Below are positions 17,172 to 24,655 of a DNA stretch of 64,000 nucleotides, piece after piece. The DNA comes from Deltaproteobacteria bacterium (GTDB lineage Bacteria > Myxococcota_A > UBA9042), in assembly GCA_020632665.1 (NCBI GenBank), contig JACKFC010000015.1, forward strand, positions 53,999-117,998, read 5' to 3'. The notes beneath the pieces are model-generated. The model did not search any database, was not told the origin of the DNA, and saw only the letters and a list, made by a program, of their open reading frames with translations. Each line of letters begins with the position of its first letter. Within the stretch, counting starts at the first letter, position 1. The position numbers and the translations under genes are program-made.

Positions 17172-18802
17172 CCGCGCCAACGGACGACGCGGCGCGGGGC
17201 GACCATGTCGATGATGCCCTTGAGCTTGATCGGGTCGAGGACCTCGACGTCGACCTTGTCCTGGACGTGCTCCCAGGTCGCCGGCGCGAGCAGCACTTCA
17301 CCAGGTCCGGCCATGCCGCAGAGGCGGGCCGAGAGGTTCACGCCTCGACCGAGGACGGTGTAGCTCAGCGTCTGCGTGCTGCCCATATAGCCGGCGATGA
17401 GCTGGCCGGTGGCGATGCCGATGCCGACGCCGATCGGGACTTCGCCGCGAGCCTCACGCTCTTCGTTGAAGTCGTTGACGATCTGCTGCATCTCGATCGC
17501 GCAGTGGACCGCGCGGGCCTCGTCCTCGTCGCTCGCCACGGGAGCGCCCCAGAGGGCCATGACCGCGTCGCCGATGTATTTGTCGAGCGTACCTTGGTGC
17601 TTGAAGACCGCGTTGGTCACGCGCTCGAAGTAATCGTTCATCATGGCGACCATCTCGGCCGGCGGGGTCCGCTCGGTGAGGTTGGTGAAGCCACGGACGT
17701 CGGAGAAGAGGACGGAGACGCGCCGGAGCGAGCCGCCCTTCTCCATCGGCAGCTCGCCCGAGACGATCTGGTCGACCAGGTTCGGACTCAACATGCGCGA
17801 GAGCGACTCGCGCGCCGCGGTCTCCTCGCGGATCTTTCGCTGCATGAGCACGTTGTCGATGCCGATGCTGGCCTGACGCGCAACCGCGCCGAGGGCCGAG
17901 AGATCCTTCTCGGTGAACAGACCGGTCGAGATCAGCGAGTCGACGTGCAACACTCCGAGGACGCGCTCGTTGGCGATCAACGGCACCGTCATCGACGAGC
18001 GGATGCCCTGCAGCACGACGGACTGGCCGGAGAAACGCGCGTCCATGCGGGCGTCGGTCGAGAGCACGGCCTCGCGCCGGCCGACGGCCTGACGCAGGAT
18101 CGAGGACGGCACACGGACTTCTTCGGTCGTGCCTTCCCAGCCGACACCCGGGCGGACGCGGACGGCGAAATTCTTCAACCGATCGACGACTTCGTAATCG
18201 CCCTTCATGGACGAGTCGATCATCATCACCACGCCACGGTCGACCGGCAGCCACTCGAAGATGCGGCCGAGGATCTTGTCGACCATCGACTCGATATCTT
18301 TGAGCGCGTGCAGGTCGCCGGAGAGCGTGTAGGCGAGGCGGAGCTTCTCGTAGTCGAGCTTCAGCGTCGTGACGTCGGCGACCAGCTCGGCAGGCGCGAA
18401 ATCACGGAGCAGATCGAGCTGAACGGTCGCGTGGATCGAAGCCGGCGGCTCCTCTTCGACCGGCGGTGCGGCGGCAGGGGCCTGCGCGACGGGCTCTTCC
18501 GGCGCGACGTAGCGCCACGACGTGGAGCCGATGCGCACGGTGTCGCCGTCGCCCAGGGTCATCGAGCCTTCGACCAGGACGTCGTTGCAGTACGTGCCGT
18601 TGCGGCTGTCGAGGTCGCGTAGGACGTAGGCATTCGAGCCCGGCTTGCGGGAGAAGACCGCGTGCTCCTTGCTGACCAGTCGATCGACGATCTGCAAGGT
18701 ATTGGTCGGCTGGCGACCGACCGTGGTCAGGTCGCCGAGTTCGATCTCCTGCTGTCCGGGTCCGCCTCCGAGTCGAACCAGTCGAGCGCTCCGATTCGCC
18801 AT
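17168..18802 (-). CDS. FHA-GAF-class III adenylate cyclase
   Basis: 544-residue cytoplasmic signalling enzyme making cAMP. An FHA domain occupies residues about 5-100 (TVGRQPTN, SKEHAVF, SRNGTYCND), binding phosphothreonine partners. A Pro/Ala linker and a GAF domain (about 165-320) follow, then the catalytic domain (about 360-544). Metal-binding Asp368 (FSDVRGFT) and Asp412 (YIGDAVMA), Lys408, and the Asn489/Arg493 pair (VNLSAR) are present; Thr482 fits ATP rather than GTP. The start at 18802 was chosen because it begins the FHA domain and has AGAGG upstream; the longer frame has a low-complexity start. Confidence 0.93.
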   Translation of the reverse strand: MANRSARLVRLGGGPGQQEIELGDLTTVGRQPTNTLQIVDRLVSKEHAVFSRKPGSNAYVLRDLDSRNGTYCNDVLVEGSMTLGDGDTVRIGSTSWRYVAPEEPVAQAPAAAPPVEEEPPASIHATVQLDLLRDFAPAELVADVTTLKLDYEKLRLAYTLSGDLHALKDIESMVDKILGRIFEWLPVDRGVVMMIDSSMKGDYEVVDRLKNFAVRVRPGVGWEGTTEEVRVPSSILRQAVGRREAVLSTDARMDARFSGQSVVLQGIRSSMTVPLIANERVLGVLHVDSLISTGLFTEKDLSALGAVARQASIGIDNVLMQRKIREETAARESLSRMLSPNLVDQIVSGELPMEKGGSLRRVSVLFSDVRGFTNLTERTPPAEMVAMMNDYFERVTNAVFKHQGTLDKYIGDAVMALWGAPVASDEDEARAVHCAIEMQQIVNDFNEEREARGEVPIGVGIGIATGQLIAGYMGSTQTLSYTVLGRGVNLSARLCGMAGPGEVLLAPATWEHVQDKVDVEVLDPIKLKGIIDMVAPRRVVRWRG

Positions 18803-18947
18803 GCCGCGGTGCCTCTTCGTCGTCTTGCCCGTAGGGGCGTTCCAAGGTCGACCCCCGGGCCTGGGAGTCGTGCTCAGCCTCCTTGGCAAGGGGCTTCGCG
18901 GAGTGACGCTCCCGTGTGACGAAGCAGCAGGAGAGCGAGTCGGTGGG

Positions 18948-18976
18948 AATCTAACATCCGACGTCACGCTTGTCAT
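18948..18976 (-). promoter_or_regulatory. Promoter of the FHA-GAF-cyclase gene
   Basis: Read on the minus strand: ATGACA (18976-18971), a 17-bp spacer and TAGATT (18953-18948). Nine of twelve consensus bases match. The leader to the start codon at 18802 would be about 140 nt. I see nothing else in the 286-bp gap 18803-19088. Confidence 0.5.
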
Positions 18977-19088
18977 GCACCGCACGCGATCCTCGCCGAC
19001 CTCGCGGGTACCCAGTTGCACGCACCGCCGGCGGCTGCGACGCTCGAGGGCGGAAAACGGCGCACTGCGGCGGGATCGGGAGTTCGCG

Positions 19089-21440
19089 TTGACGTCTTCG
19101 AAGCGCGCAGATCAAGCGAATACGATGATCGCGCGGGGCGCTCGACTGCTCTCCTGGTGGCCGATTTGGCTGCCCTGGTCGGTCGCGCTGGCCACCCTCG
19201 CCGTGGCGCCGGGCGTCGCGATCCTGGACGCGCACGCCGCCTTGTTGCTCGCGCCGATCATCGGGATTTGCTCCGGAGCATGGACGCGGCGCGCGTTGCG
19301 CGACCCGGCGCTCCCGGGCCAGCGCGTCGCTGCCGGCCTGGTGCTGATCATCCTCGCGCCGGCGTTGCAGCTCGCGCTGCACGGGCTCTGGTTGCCGTGG
19401 TGCGATCCGCTCGGCGGTGCCCTGCTCTGGATCGGCGGCCCGGTCTTTGCGGCATTGGTCGGCGGCTGTATGGCGCTGCTGGCTGCCGGGCTGTGGCCGA
19501 CGCGACCGTTGCTGACCTGGACGCTGATCGCCAGCGCGAGCGCGCTGCCCCCGATCGCTCGCTTCCTGCTCGAGCCGACCGTCGCCTCCTGGCACGAGCT
19601 CTTCGGCATGATCCCGGGCTCGCTCTACGAGGACGCGCTCGCCGCAGATGACCGGCTGTGGCTGTTTCGGGCGAGCACGACGCCGTTCTGGCTGGGGCTC
19701 GGCGCATGGGGATGGTCGCGACGGCGCGGCGGCGGAGCCAGCGCGCAACGGATCGCGCTCGCCGTCGCTTTCGCCGCATGGGGCGTGGGCTGGCAGCTGG
19801 GCGCGACCCAGGGTTGGCGGGTCGACCGGGACGCGGTTCTGCGCGAGCTGCGGGTGACGCGCGCGGTCGCCGTCGGCGCCGGCGATCCGACCACCGCCGC
19901 GGTGATTCACCTCGCCGCGACGCCCGGCTGGCAGACCCGCGCGGCGCTGCTGGAGGAGGATATTCGCGTCGCCTGGCGTGGGCTCCGCGCCTTCTTCGGC
20001 GCCGCGCCGCAGCAGCCGGTCGAGATCTTCGTCTACGCCGACGACCGGCAGAAGACGCGGCTCATGGGCGCCGACGCGGTCGAGATGGCGAAACCCTGGC
20101 TGCACCAGGCGCATCTGGTCCAACCAGGCTTCGGCGAGTCGATCCTGGTCCACGAGATGGCGCACGTCTTCGGCGCGGCGCTGGCCGACCATCCGCTGGG
20201 CGTGCCGATGCGGGCCGGATTGCTGCCGGACGCGGTGCGAATCGAGGGCCTGGCGGTGGCTGCCGAATGGCCGAGTCGTGGCGGGCTCGATCCGGACGCC
20301 GAGGCCGCCGCGATGCGCAAGCTCGGGCTGGCGCCGCCGATCGCCGCGCTGATGTCGCCGACCGGATTCGCCAGCGAGAGTTCGGCCCGCGCCTACGTGC
20401 TCGCCGGCTCGCTGCTGCGCTGGGTCTGGCGGCGCTGCGGACGGCAGGCCCTCGCCGAGGTCTATCGCGGTGCCGAGCTCGACGTCGCCTGCCGCCTCGA
20501 GCCCGGTGAGGCCGTGCGCCGCTGGGAGGCCGCGCTCGACCGGCCGCTGACCCCAGCTCTGACCGCGACCCAGCTCGCCTACGCCGAGGCGCGCTTCGAA
20601 TCGCCCGGCATCTTGCGGCGCCCCTGCGCGCTGGCGATCGGCCGCTGCCGCCAAGCCAGCAACGCCGACTTCCGCGCTGGCCGTCACACCGCCGCACGAG
20701 GGCGGTGGCACGCGCTGCACGCCGCGCTCTCGCCGCACCTCGACTCAGCGCAACTGCCGCTCTGGCTGGACCTGGTGCGTGCGGCCGCCGAAGTTCGCGC
20801 CGGCGACCTCGACGCGGCGCGCCGGATCATCGACGCGCGCCTGGCGATCGAGCCGCCGCCACGGGCGTTGGACCGGGCGGCGCTGCTGACGGCGCGCGGT
20901 GATCTGGCGCTGCGCCGTGGCGACGCCGAGGGAGCCCGCAGCGATTGGCGTGCCGCGGCGCAGCTCCCGCGCAGCGAGCCGGGCGAGCGGACGCTCTTGG
21001 TGAAGGACCTGCTGAGTCGCTTCCCCAGCGGTGCCGCCGCCGCCCTCGATCTCCTGGCGCTCGGCGGCGACGGTGACGACGTTCGCGCCCGCTGGCACGC
21101 CCTGGCGCAGGAGCGTCCGGAGCAGGTGGTGACGCGCTACCTCGACGGCCGGATGCAGATCCTCGGCGGAGGTATCGACGAGGCAGACGAGGACCGCGAC
21201 CGCGCCCGGGATGGCTTGCGGTCCGTGGCAGGTGAACGCGAGGCGCCTCGGCTGCTGCGGCGCGAAGCCCGACGACTGCTCGCGCTCGACGCGGCACGCC
21301 GCGGCGCGTGTGCGGAGATCGACGTTCACGCCGCAGCTGCGGGCGACGATCGGGTGGTGCAGGCGTGGCGCGAGCGGTTCAAGGCGCGCTGCGCGGAGAT
21401 GCGACGCTCAGGCGAAGTTGGCCAAGCGATCCAGCAATGA
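19089..21440 (+). CDS. Membrane-anchored HEXXH metallopeptidase with TPR-like C-terminus
   Basis: 783-residue protein. Residues about 20-240 contain five or six hydrophobic helices. A gluzincin-type zinc site follows: His355-Glu356-Met-Ala-His359 in LVHEMAHVFG and a likely third ligand Glu386 in RIEGLAVAAEW, an arrangement like MA-clan peptidases. Residues about 440-760 are Ala/Leu/Arg-rich helical pairs resembling tetratricopeptide repeats. The TTG at 19089 is preferred because GGGAG lies 6 bases upstream; the next in-frame ATG at 19125 has no ribosome site. The gene overlaps the convergent next gene by 33 bp at its 3' end. The substrate is unknown. Confidence 0.8.
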   Translation: MTSSKRADQANTMIARGARLLSWWPIWLPWSVALATLAVAPGVAILDAHAALLLAPIIGICSGAWTRRALRDPALPGQRVAAGLVLIILAPALQLALHGLWLPWCDPLGGALLWIGGPVFAALVGGCMALLAAGLWPTRPLLTWTLIASASALPPIARFLLEPTVASWHELFGMIPGSLYEDALAADDRLWLFRASTTPFWLGLGAWGWSRRRGGGASAQRIALAVAFAAWGVGWQLGATQGWRVDRDAVLRELRVTRAVAVGAGDPTTAAVIHLAATPGWQTRAALLEEDIRVAWRGLRAFFGAAPQQPVEIFVYADDRQKTRLMGADAVEMAKPWLHQAHLVQPGFGESILVHEMAHVFGAALADHPLGVPMRAGLLPDAVRIEGLAVAAEWPSRGGLDPDAEAAAMRKLGLAPPIAALMSPTGFASESSARAYVLAGSLLRWVWRRCGRQALAEVYRGAELDVACRLEPGEAVRRWEAALDRPLTPALTATQLAYAEARFESPGILRRPCALAIGRCRQASNADFRAGRHTAARGRWHALHAALSPHLDSAQLPLWLDLVRAAAEVRAGDLDAARRIIDARLAIEPPPRALDRAALLTARGDLALRRGDAEGARSDWRAAAQLPRSEPGERTLLVKDLLSRFPSGAAAALDLLALGGDGDDVRARWHALAQERPEQVVTRYLDGRMQILGGGIDEADEDRDRARDGLRSVAGEREAPRLLRREARRLLALDAARRGACAEIDVHAAAAGDDRVVQAWRERFKARCAEMRRSGEVGQAIQQ

Positions 21441-22139
21441 TTCGAGCGCTGCGCCGAGTTGCGGGCCGAGGTCGTTGGTCGCCATCGGGAACATGAACGA
21501 AGCGAGCGGCATGCCGTCTGGGTCGCCGCTCTGCTCCTGCCAATCCGAGAGGGCGTCGTCGTCGGCGAAGAGCGCGCCGGCCGAGATCGCGGCGCCCGGC
21601 GCCATGGCGCCGTCCCATCGCGGCAAGAACATGGCCACCGTCTCGGGGGATCGGGTGTGGATGCCGGTCTCGTCGCAGTCGAGGCGAAAGGCGTCGCCGC
21701 CGCCGCCGGCACAGACGCCGACGATTCGCCCTGGGCGGCCCAAGCCACGCGGCACGGCGAGCGCGGCGATCGGCCCGATCAGATGGACGTTGCCACCTTC
21801 GGCGATCTCGTAGCGCAACGTGCCGGCACGTGTCGTGAAGGTCCCGGCGAATTCGAGGACCTTGCCGTCGTCGACGACGATCAGCCCGAGTCCGGCCAAC
21901 GCCGGGACCGAGGCGTGGATCTCTGCCGCCGCGACGCCGCCGTGTTCGGCCGCCAGATCGATCAAGCTGTCGAGGGACGGGAGCCAGCCGCGCGTCACCA
22001 GGGACGACGCGGCCTGACTCAGCAGGATTCGACCCGGCTCGGGCGCCTCGCGCGCCGCCTGCAACAGCCAAGCGACGGGTTCGAGCCCCGGGGAAGCGGC
22101 GTCGATCGCCGCGCGAAAGCCGGTCGGGTCGAAGGACAC
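21408..22139 (-). CDS. Unknown 243-residue protein downstream of rpsT
   Basis: Predicted soluble cytoplasmic protein without signal peptide or clear catalytic motif. The N-terminal half is helical. The C-terminal half has alternating beta-like stretches with VGVCAGGGGDAF, a segment SPETVAMFLPRWD, and ALFADDDALSDWQEQ. The order of these blocks loosely recalls the alkylmercury lyase (MerB) family, but the catalytic cysteine block of that family is not seen, so I do not assign it. It starts 9 bp after rpsT and is probably co-transcribed with it. Its last 33 bp overlap the convergent peptidase gene. Confidence 0.7.
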   Translation of the reverse strand: MSFDPTGFRAAIDAASPGLEPVAWLLQAAREAPEPGRILLSQAASSLVTRGWLPSLDSLIDLAAEHGGVAAAEIHASVPALAGLGLIVVDDGKVLEFAGTFTTRAGTLRYEIAEGGNVHLIGPIAALAVPRGLGRPGRIVGVCAGGGGDAFRLDCDETGIHTRSPETVAMFLPRWDGAMAPGAAISAGALFADDDALSDWQEQSGDPDGMPLASFMFPMATNDLGPQLGAALESLLDRLANFA

Positions 22140-22148
22140 GCCGGGAGG

Positions 22149-22406
22149 CTAGCCTTGGGTCTGGGCCTTGTGCAGGGCCTTGGCCAGACGGCTGACGATG
22201 CGGCTGGCGCGCTTCTTCGGGATGATGCCCTTGGCGCCGGCACCGGCGATCGACTCCATCGTGCCGGCGAGATCGGCGGAGCCGTCCTCGAGACCGGTGC
22301 GGAACGTCTTGACGGTGGTGCGGACGACAGCACGGCCGGCGCGGTTGCGCAGGCGACGCTTCTCGTTCTGGCGGGCGCGCTTCAGCGCAGACTTGTGGTT
22401 CGCCAC
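22149..22406 (-). CDS. rpsT: 30S ribosomal protein S20
   Basis: 85-residue basic protein binding 16S rRNA in the small subunit body. It has the standard MANHKSALKRARQNEKRRLRN start and a C-terminal block KKRASRIVSRLAKALHK. Lys and Arg content and length are normal. The ATG has a purine-rich GGAGAGAGAA ribosome region upstream. A strong TTGACG/TATCTA promoter lies about 100 bp upstream, leaving a leader long enough for the autoregulation known for S20 in other bacteria, though I see no specific structure. Confidence 0.97.
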   Translation of the reverse strand: MANHKSALKRARQNEKRRLRNRAGRAVVRTTVKTFRTGLEDGSADLAGTMESIAGAGAKGIIPKKRASRIVSRLAKALHKAQTQG

Positions 22407-22502
22407 GTTCTCTCTCCAGCGCCACCGCTTCGCGTGTGGCAGGGCCGCTCTGGCGGCCGGATGACTCGTCGCGCGCGGGCCGAAGCCGCATGCGGGGCGG
22501 CG

Positions 22503-22531
22503 TAGATACCCGCGGCGAAGCGTTGCGTCAA
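22503..22531 (-). promoter_or_regulatory. Promoter of rpsT
   Basis: Read on the minus strand: TTGACG (22531-22526), a 17-bp spacer and TATCTA (22508-22503). This is one of the best sigma-70-type promoters in the window, as expected for a ribosomal protein gene. Confidence 0.7.
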
Positions 22532-22562
22532 GGACGAAAACACACAGTCCGGACGGCTCCGC

Positions 22563-23189
22563 TCAGGGGGCCGCGTCCAGGGCCGTGCGCGTGCCGTCGG
22601 CGCCATAGCGGGTGCCGCCCGCCGAGCTCGCCCGCTCGGGCAGAACGCAGCGCGCTGCGTCGCAAACCAGATCGGCTGGGCAAGCCTCCGCACCGGCACA
22701 GGCCAGGGCCAAGCAGGCGCCATCCTGGCAGCGTGCCGAATCGCAGAGCGCGACGTCGCCCGCGGCGCAGGTGGTGCCGAGCCCCTCGGTGATGCGGATG
22801 CTGGAGCTGACTTCGCTGCTGCGGCCGAGATCGTCGACCACCCGCAGCTGCACGGCGAAGGTCCCCGGCGAGGAGAAGGTGTGGCGGAGCGAAGGCGCAG
22901 CGGTCGACTGCAGCGGGCTGCCGTCGGCGACGGTGAAGTCGAAGCGGACGATCTGGGTCCCGGGCGTCGGCGCGTCACCGGCAGCGGCGACCGCCGTATT
23001 CGCGGCCGAGAAGAAGACTTCGCTGCCCGCGACCGCGATCTCGGCGTGCTGCAGACCGGCGACCGGCGCGGGCGGCGTCGGCGTCGACTCGGTGCCGCAG
23101 CCGAGCGCGACGAGCGGCACGGTCCACGCGGCGAGCGCGGCGCGCAGCGTCTCTCCCCCCCTGCGTTCGTTCGGCTTTCGCGCGGCCAT
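22563..23189 (-). CDS. PKD-like domain lipoprotein
   Basis: 208-residue predicted exported lipoprotein. The signal peptide ends with VALGC and Cys31 is the likely lipidated residue. Residues about 50-135 resemble a polycystic-kidney-disease beta-sandwich, with RFDFTVADGSP, RHTFSSPGTFAVQLRVVDDLGR as the family hallmark. A Cys-rich tail with CDSARCQDGAC and CPADLVCDAARC follows. GAGGAG lies about 6 bases before the ATG. It is 74 bp downstream of rimO on the same strand. It is probably a surface or binding protein; no catalytic motif is seen. Confidence 0.82.
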   Translation of the reverse strand: MAARKPNERRGGETLRAALAAWTVPLVALGCGTESTPTPPAPVAGLQHAEIAVAGSEVFFSAANTAVAAAGDAPTPGTQIVRFDFTVADGSPLQSTAAPSLRHTFSSPGTFAVQLRVVDDLGRSSEVSSSIRITEGLGTTCAAGDVALCDSARCQDGACLALACAGAEACPADLVCDAARCVLPERASSAGGTRYGADGTRTALDAAP

Positions 23190-23263
23190 CGCCTGCTCCT
23201 CGATCGGCGGTTGTGCGGAGTGTCCGAGCCCGCCGCGGCGGCGTCAACTTCGCGGCGCTCGGC

Positions 23264-24619
23264 TCAGCTGACGACGTGCCCGACCAGATCGTAGTCGTGC
23301 GATTCGGTGATCTCGACCATGCGGATCTGGCCGCGGCCGATATCGTCCGGTGCGTCGTTGATGTAGACGACGCCGTCGATCTCGGGCGCCTGTCCGGCGT
23401 GGCGGCCCTCGAGCAGCAGATCCGTCTCTTCCGAGAGGCCGTGGACCAGCACCGGGAGGGTCTGCCCGACGCGATCGGCGTTGCGGGCGCGGGCGATCTT
23501 GCGTTGCACGTCGAGCAGCGTCTTCTGCCGGTAGTCCTTGACCGGATCCGGCACCTGATCGGCCTGACGTGCGCTCGCGGTGCCCTCTTCCTGGCTGTAG
23601 GCGAAGGCGCCCATATGGTCGAAGCGCCAGCGCTCGACAAAGCGGACCAGGTCGAGGAAATCGTCCTCGGTCTCGCCCGGATGGCCGACCAGCAGCGTGG
23701 TGCGCAGCGTGATGTCGGGCATCGCGACGCGCAGGGCGTCGAGCAGCGTCTCCATCTCCAGCCGCGAGGTCCGCCGGTTCATCCGCTCGAGCACGCGATC
23801 GCTGCAGTGCTGCAGCGGCATGTCGACGTAGTTGCAGCAGTTGTCGGTCTCGGCCATCGCCGCGATCAGCTCCGGCGTGAAATTGTGCGGGTAGGCGTAC
23901 ATCAGCCGCACCCAACCCAGGCCGTCGACCTTGCCGAGCTCACGGACCAAGCGCGCGAGGGCCTGCGGCTCGGCGATATCCTCGCCGTAGTGGGTCAGAT
24001 CCTGCGCGACGAGGCAGATCTCGACCGTGCCTTGCTCGACCAAGTGACGCGCTTCGGCGACGCAATCCTCGACCGTGCGGGAGCGCTGCCGGCCGCGCAG
24101 CTTCGGGATGATGCAGAACGAGCAGCCCTGCGAGCAGCCCTCGGCGATCTTCAGGTAGTTCGAGAACGAGCCCTGCTGCACCCAGCGCGGCTCGAGGTGG
24201 TCGGCGATGAACTCGGGCCGGCCCTTCTTGTCGCCGCGGGCGAAGGCGTGGCCGGGCTGCGACTCGAGCGAGAGGACCTCGAGCAGCCGCTGGTACTCGC
24301 CGGTGCCGATGAAGAAGTCGACCTCGGGCATCTCGGCGCGCAGCTCCGGCGCGTGGCGCTGGCTCAGGCAGCCGGCGACGACCAGGCGCGCCGAGGGGTT
24401 GCGCTCCTTGACCTCGGCGAGCTCGAGGATCGCGTCGACGCTCTCGACCTTGCTCTCCTCGATGAAGGCGCAGGTGTTGACGAGCAGGACGTCGGCCGCG
24501 TCGGGATCGGCCACCATCGAGAGCCCGGCCGAAGCCAATCCGCCGACCATCAGCTCGGTGTCGACGCGGTTCTTCGGGCAGCCGAGGCTGACGACGTGGA
24601 CGGTGCGTGGGGGTTGCAT
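23264..24619 (-). CDS. rimO: Ribosomal protein S12 methylthiotransferase RimO
   Basis: Radical SAM enzyme that adds a methylthio group to an aspartate of ribosomal protein S12. It is 451 residues long. The N-terminal UPF0004 domain has VSLGCPKNRVDTE, NTCAFIEESK and VAGCLSQR, giving the three cysteines of the auxiliary cluster. The radical SAM motif CSQGCSFC lies in KIAEGCSQGCSFCIIP, which separates RimO from MiaB. The C-terminal TRAM domain is present. An ATG at 24619 is chosen; a GTG one codon earlier is possible. It lies 34 bp after the M1 peptidase gene, so it may be co-transcribed. Confidence 0.94.
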   Translation of the reverse strand: MQPPRTVHVVSLGCPKNRVDTELMVGGLASAGLSMVADPDAADVLLVNTCAFIEESKVESVDAILELAEVKERNPSARLVVAGCLSQRHAPELRAEMPEVDFFIGTGEYQRLLEVLSLESQPGHAFARGDKKGRPEFIADHLEPRWVQQGSFSNYLKIAEGCSQGCSFCIIPKLRGRQRSRTVEDCVAEARHLVEQGTVEICLVAQDLTHYGEDIAEPQALARLVRELGKVDGLGWVRLMYAYPHNFTPELIAAMAETDNCCNYVDMPLQHCSDRVLERMNRRTSRLEMETLLDALRVAMPDITLRTTLLVGHPGETEDDFLDLVRFVERWRFDHMGAFAYSQEEGTASARQADQVPDPVKDYRQKTLLDVQRKIARARNADRVGQTLPVLVHGLSEETDLLLEGRHAGQAPEIDGVVYINDAPDDIGRGQIRMVEITESHDYDLVGHVVS

Positions 24620-24655
24620 CACGGGCTCACGGGCCGGCCGGACAGCGCCGGCGGG

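Noticed and set aside
19125..19127. ATG at 19125 as start of the membrane peptidase
   Set aside because: No ribosome site in front, while TTG at 19089 has GGGAG at 6 bases; kept only as an alternative.
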